A stretch of DNA of 64,000 nt from G963662905 sp963676725 (GTDB lineage: Bacteria > Bacteroidota > Bacteroidia > Bacteroidales > WRLA01): the NCBI GenBank assembly GCA_963676725.1, contig OY781463.1, forward strand, positions 2,046,001 through 2,110,000, read 5' to 3'. Position 1 is the first letter of the stretch; each line of letters opens with the position of its first letter. Both the position numbers and the translations under genes were made by a program. Below are positions 60,875 through 64,000 of this stretch, in pieces. Under the pieces are notes generated by a model. It did not search any database. It saw only the letters and a program-made list of their open reading frames with translations, and was not told the origin of the DNA.

Positions 60875-63800
60875 TTATTTCCCGATATGCTTCTTAATTA
60901 ATGACTCCAATTTATCTCGATTAATTGGCTTAGAAATATAATCGGTACAACCGGCATCTATTGCTTTTTCCCGATCGCCCGCTAATCCATAAGCTGTTTG
61001 CGCTATTATGATTACGTCTTTATTAAACGCACGGATATTCCTGGCAACTTCAAGCCCATTCATATTAGGAATTTGTATATCCAACAATATCAGTCCAATA
61101 TCCTGATTATTACGGAATGTTTCCAATGCCTGAGTCCCATTGTTCTCTGTAATAATATTCTTTGCGTATTTATCCAAAATAATGGATAATAACTCGCTAG
61201 AGGTTTCATCGTCTTCTACAATTAAGACTTTCATGTCGAAGGTGGGGAAATCATCACTTAGATCATTGATATTGGCACCACCGGTTTTTTTAGATACTGT
61301 ATCGTAAGGAATAGTGAAATAGAATGTGGAACCGCTTCCCTCCTCACTCACCAACCATATATGCCCACCTAACATTTCCACGTATGCTTTGGTAATCGCC
61401 AATCCCAATCCGGCACCTTGTCGTGCCATTTTATCTTCAATATCACCTTGGATAAATCGTTCAAAAATAGCTGATTGCCTGTCTTTAGGAATGCCTATTC
61501 CGGAGTCTTTCACAAAAAATTCGAGGAAATTTCCCTTTTTATCATAACCAAATTCTATGGTACCTTCATTGGAATATTTAATGGCATTTTTCACAAGGTT
61601 TGTTAGAATGGCAAAAATTTTCTCACGGTCGGTTTTAATGATGGCTTCTTTTGCAGGCAAGGCATTTTTAAAGGAAAACTTCATTCCTTTAGCTTCCACC
61701 TCAGGCATAAAAAAAGTATAGATGTATTCGATCTGTTCGTTAATATCCGATTCTGCCATATCCAGTCTCATTAAGCCTGCTTCAATTTTCGAAATATCAA
61801 TAATATCGTTGATGATATTAAGCATTCGTGTGCCGGATTTCTCAATAATACCAATGTATTTTTGCTGTTCTTGCCCTGTAAGCTGGGGTTCTTTAAGTAG
61901 TCTTGAAAACCCTAAAATACCATTCATTGGGGTACGGATTTCGTGACTCATATTGGCCAAGAAAGCTGATTTTAGTCGGTCACTTTCTTCTGCTTTTTGT
62001 TTGGCTTCTGCGAGTTTTATTTCAGTTTTCTTTCGGTTGGTAATGTCTGCAAATGACCCAACAATAGAAACCGTTTTTCCGTCCTTAACAACAGGTGCTT
62101 CATGAGCCTCAACGAGAACTCTTTTACCATTTTTATGTATAAATTCCAGTTGATACGGTTCTTGCTTTTCGCCGGTTTCGATTGCCTTAGCGGTATTCCT
62201 ATATGCAATTTCATTTAAAGGATTATTAGTGGCTAAGCTTGTCCACTTTATCTTTATTTCTTCCGGTGTATACCCTAGGACATTTTCAACTTCCGGGCTG
62301 ACATAATTGATAACATTATCTAAATCATGGGAATAATGTACAATAGTACTATTTTCAAAAATTTGCCTTATTTTTTCTTCATTTTCTTCTGCTTTTTCTT
62401 TGGCTGCAATTAATTCCAGTTCAGCTTTTTTACGTGCGCTAATATCAATATGGGTCCCCACTATCCTAGTTGCATCTCCCTCACTATTAAAAACAGCTTC
62501 TGCGCGAGCTAAAATATCGACCCAATGCCCTTTCTTATGTTTCATTTTGAACTCCATTTCAAAGCGATCGCGTTGCTTATTAATAAGCTCTTGCTGCATT
62601 TTCCATGATCGTTCAACATCTTTCTGCTCGGTTAATTTTTCCCAAATTGTAAAGTCGTTTGGCAATTCTTCATCTTGATAGCCTAACATACTTTTCCAAC
62701 GGGGTGAGTAATAGATTTCATTGCTTATAAGGTTCCAATCAAATAAACCATCATTGGATGCTTTCATCGCCAGATCGAAGCGCTCTTGACTTATTTTGAT
62801 TTGGGCTACAGCATTTTCCCTCTCCGAAACATCATCATAAATAGCCACAATCTCACCGCTTGACAATCTAAATACCCTGTTTTCGTAGTAGTTAGAAAAA
62901 TTATCATCAACATAAACTTTTGCAGGAAAAAAAGCAGACTCACCAGTTTTCCATACTTTTTGAAAAATATCAATTAAACCAAACTCATCAATATTGGGAC
63001 GAATATCCTTCAAACTTTTTCCGATAACATCCTTTTTTTCTAATTGCTCATGATTCAATGCGAATTCATTAAATTCTTGAATGATATAATCACTGCCCGA
63101 TTTACCATCATGAATAACTTTATAGATCGCTACACCACTGTTTATGGTATTTACTAATTCCCGATATCTCTCTTCAGTCTCTTTAAATTCTTTTTCCGCC
63201 TGTTTCCGTTTTGAAATATCCTGCACAACACCCCAGATCCCACGAACATTACCGTCAGCATCTTTCATCGCCTCTCCCCAAGCCCACATCCAGCCAATTG
63301 CACCGTCTTGTAGGAGCGTATTCAGTTCAATTTCGTAGGGAAGTCCGGTTTCTGCTGTATGAGCAATTGAATTTGATAATAATTCCCAACTGTCGGGCGT
63401 AAACAAGGTTTGACTTTCATCCAAATGCGGAGGTGGAAGTGCCGGATCGAATCCATAAATTTTATATAATTCCTCTGTCCATGTTACTTCATTTGTTGCA
63501 AAATCTATCGTAAAACTACCAACATGACTGATTTCCTGAACTTTATTTAGTTCAATATTTGCCCTTTTTAAGGAAATCTCTGTAAGTTTTCTTTCCGTAA
63601 TATCCAAAAATACACTTGCAAATTCTCCTTTTGCTGGCGAAAAAACAGAAATAAAAAAATACTTATTCATGGGTTCAAAATATTGCTCAAATGAAACAGC
63701 TTCTCCTGTTTCGGCAACTTTTGCATAAACCTCAAGATAGGGCGCTTTTTCTGTTCCATAAAGCTCGGTTGCAAGTTTGCCAACCGCAACTTCCCTTTCA

Positions 63801-64000
63801 ATGTTTAGATATTCTTCTGAAATTGGATTGGCTTCAAGAATACGATAATCACATGCCTTACCTTGATCATTGTAAACCAAACGATGCAAATAAACACCTT
63901 CCTGCATGGAATTAAACAAGCTCCTAAATTTTCTTTCACTTGAAAACAACGACTCGTTTGAAGACCTAAGCTGCTGCTCGTTTGCCTGTAGTTGCTGATT
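60875..64000 (-). CDS. Multi-PAS hybrid histidine kinase with receiver (5' end outside window)
   Basis: The frame is open to the end of the window: codons at 63950-64000 read QQLQANEQQLRSSNES, a coiled-coil linker, so the TTG at 63949 is not a start and the gene continues beyond. The 1041 or so residues present hold at least five PAS domains (FRSLFNSMQEGVYLH; SHVGSFTIDFATNEVTW; INSGVAIYKVIHDGKSG; ASNDGLFDWNLISNEIYY; FENSTIVHYSHDLDNVI), then HisKA FLANMSHEIRTPMNGILGFS, HATPase, and a receiver with LLDIQIPNMNG. Cytosolic in the visible part. Tandem paralogue of the downstream kinase. Confidence 0.95.
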   Translation of the reverse strand, partial: NQQLQANEQQLRSSNESLFSSERKFRSLFNSMQEGVYLHRLVYNDQGKACDYRILEANPISEEYLNIEREVAVGKLATELYGTEKAPYLEVYAKVAETGEAVSFEQYFEPMNKYFFISVFSPAKGEFASVFLDITERKLTEISLKRANIELNKVQEISHVGSFTIDFATNEVTWTEELYKIYGFDPALPPPHLDESQTLFTPDSWELLSNSIAHTAETGLPYEIELNTLLQDGAIGWMWAWGEAMKDADGNVRGIWGVVQDISKRKQAEKEFKETEERYRELVNTINSGVAIYKVIHDGKSGSDYIIQEFNEFALNHEQLEKKDVIGKSLKDIRPNIDEFGLIDIFQKVWKTGESAFFPAKVYVDDNFSNYYENRVFRLSSGEIVAIYDDVSERENAVAQIKISQERFDLAMKASNDGLFDWNLISNEIYYSPRWKSMLGYQDEELPNDFTIWEKLTEQKDVERSWKMQQELINKQRDRFEMEFKMKHKKGHWVDILARAEAVFNSEGDATRIVGTHIDISARKKAELELIAAKEKAEENEEKIRQIFENSTIVHYSHDLDNVINYVSPEVENVLGYTPEEIKIKWTSLATNNPLNEIAYRNTAKAIETGEKQEPYQLEFIHKNGKRVLVEAHEAPVVKDGKTVSIVGSFADITNRKKTEIKLAEAKQKAEESDRLKSAFLANMSHEIRTPMNGILGFSRLLKEPQLTGQEQQKYIGIIEKSGTRMLNIINDIIDISKIEAGLMRLDMAESDINEQIEYIYTFFMPEVEAKGMKFSFKNALPAKEAIIKTDREKIFAILTNLVKNAIKYSNEGTIEFGYDKKGNFLEFFVKDSGIGIPKDRQSAIFERFIQGDIEDKMARQGAGLGLAITKAYVEMLGGHIWLVSEEGSGSTFYFTIPYDTVSKKTGGANINDLSDDFPTFDMKVLIVEDDETSSELLSIILDKYAKNIITENNGTQALETFRNNQDIGLILLDIQIPNMNGLEVARNIRAFNKDVIIIAQTAYGLAGDREKAIDAGCTDYISKPINRDKLESLIKKHIGK

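Overview
The window looks like chromosomal DNA of a free-living, probably marine or aquatic, member of the Bacteroidota. The evidence is low G+C, three proteins ending in type IX secretion (T9SS) C-terminal sorting domains (785-3091, 11672-12496, 36310-37818), promoters of the Bacteroidota type (TAnnTTTG at -7, TTG/TTTG at -33), few Shine-Dalgarno sequences, and typical families (LytS/LytTR pair, S9 lipoprotein peptidase, GH2 and GH20 glycosidases, DUF4136, DUF3089, TPR-caspase protein, PAS/GAF hybrid kinases). No rRNA, tRNA or CRISPR array was seen.

Layout. 1-520: 3' end of a fumarate-reductase-type flavoprotein. 785-4916: secreted CotH/lamin-tail T9SS protein followed by a LytS-type kinase and LytTR regulator. 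4983-12496 (minus): envelope proteins (DUF3089 lipoprotein, beta-barrel, DUF4136 lipoprotein), a PAS histidine kinase, an S9 peptidase and a small T9SS protein. 12747-17029: a Cache-domain kinase and a REC-PAS-kinase-REC hybrid. 17141-21547 (minus): secreted protein, then a probable operon OmpA-like / lipoprotein / small membrane protein / LemA / DUF3137. 21907-29350: metallo-hydrolase, 21-bp tandem repeat, GH2 beta-galactosidase and GH20 hexosaminidase (glycan breakdown). 29519-31921: TPR-caspase protein. 32174-33586: mnmE.

33570-41800 and 48040-54600 are accessory DNA. A two-gene AbiE-like toxin-antitoxin locus is bracketed by 74-bp direct repeats that copy the 3' end of mnmE. It is followed by an IS3-family remnant. 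Two single genes (DUF695/RraB protein; DUF1254/DUF1214 lipoprotein) each sit directly behind a shared ~185-bp promoter-leader repeat whose homology ends at the same GTAGTTA. The DUF1254 gene is followed by a nested inverted repeat resembling an integron attC site, interrupted by an intact IS1182-family element. Degenerate ends of related IS1182 elements lie at three more places.

41876-48037 holds an ABC exporter divergent from a sigma-54-type response regulator and kinase. 54613-64000 holds three large minus-strand sensor kinases; the last two are tandem paralogues with a duplicated C-terminal half and leader. At least eight histidine kinases lie in this 64 kb. All functions are read from sequence motifs by eye; no database search was run.
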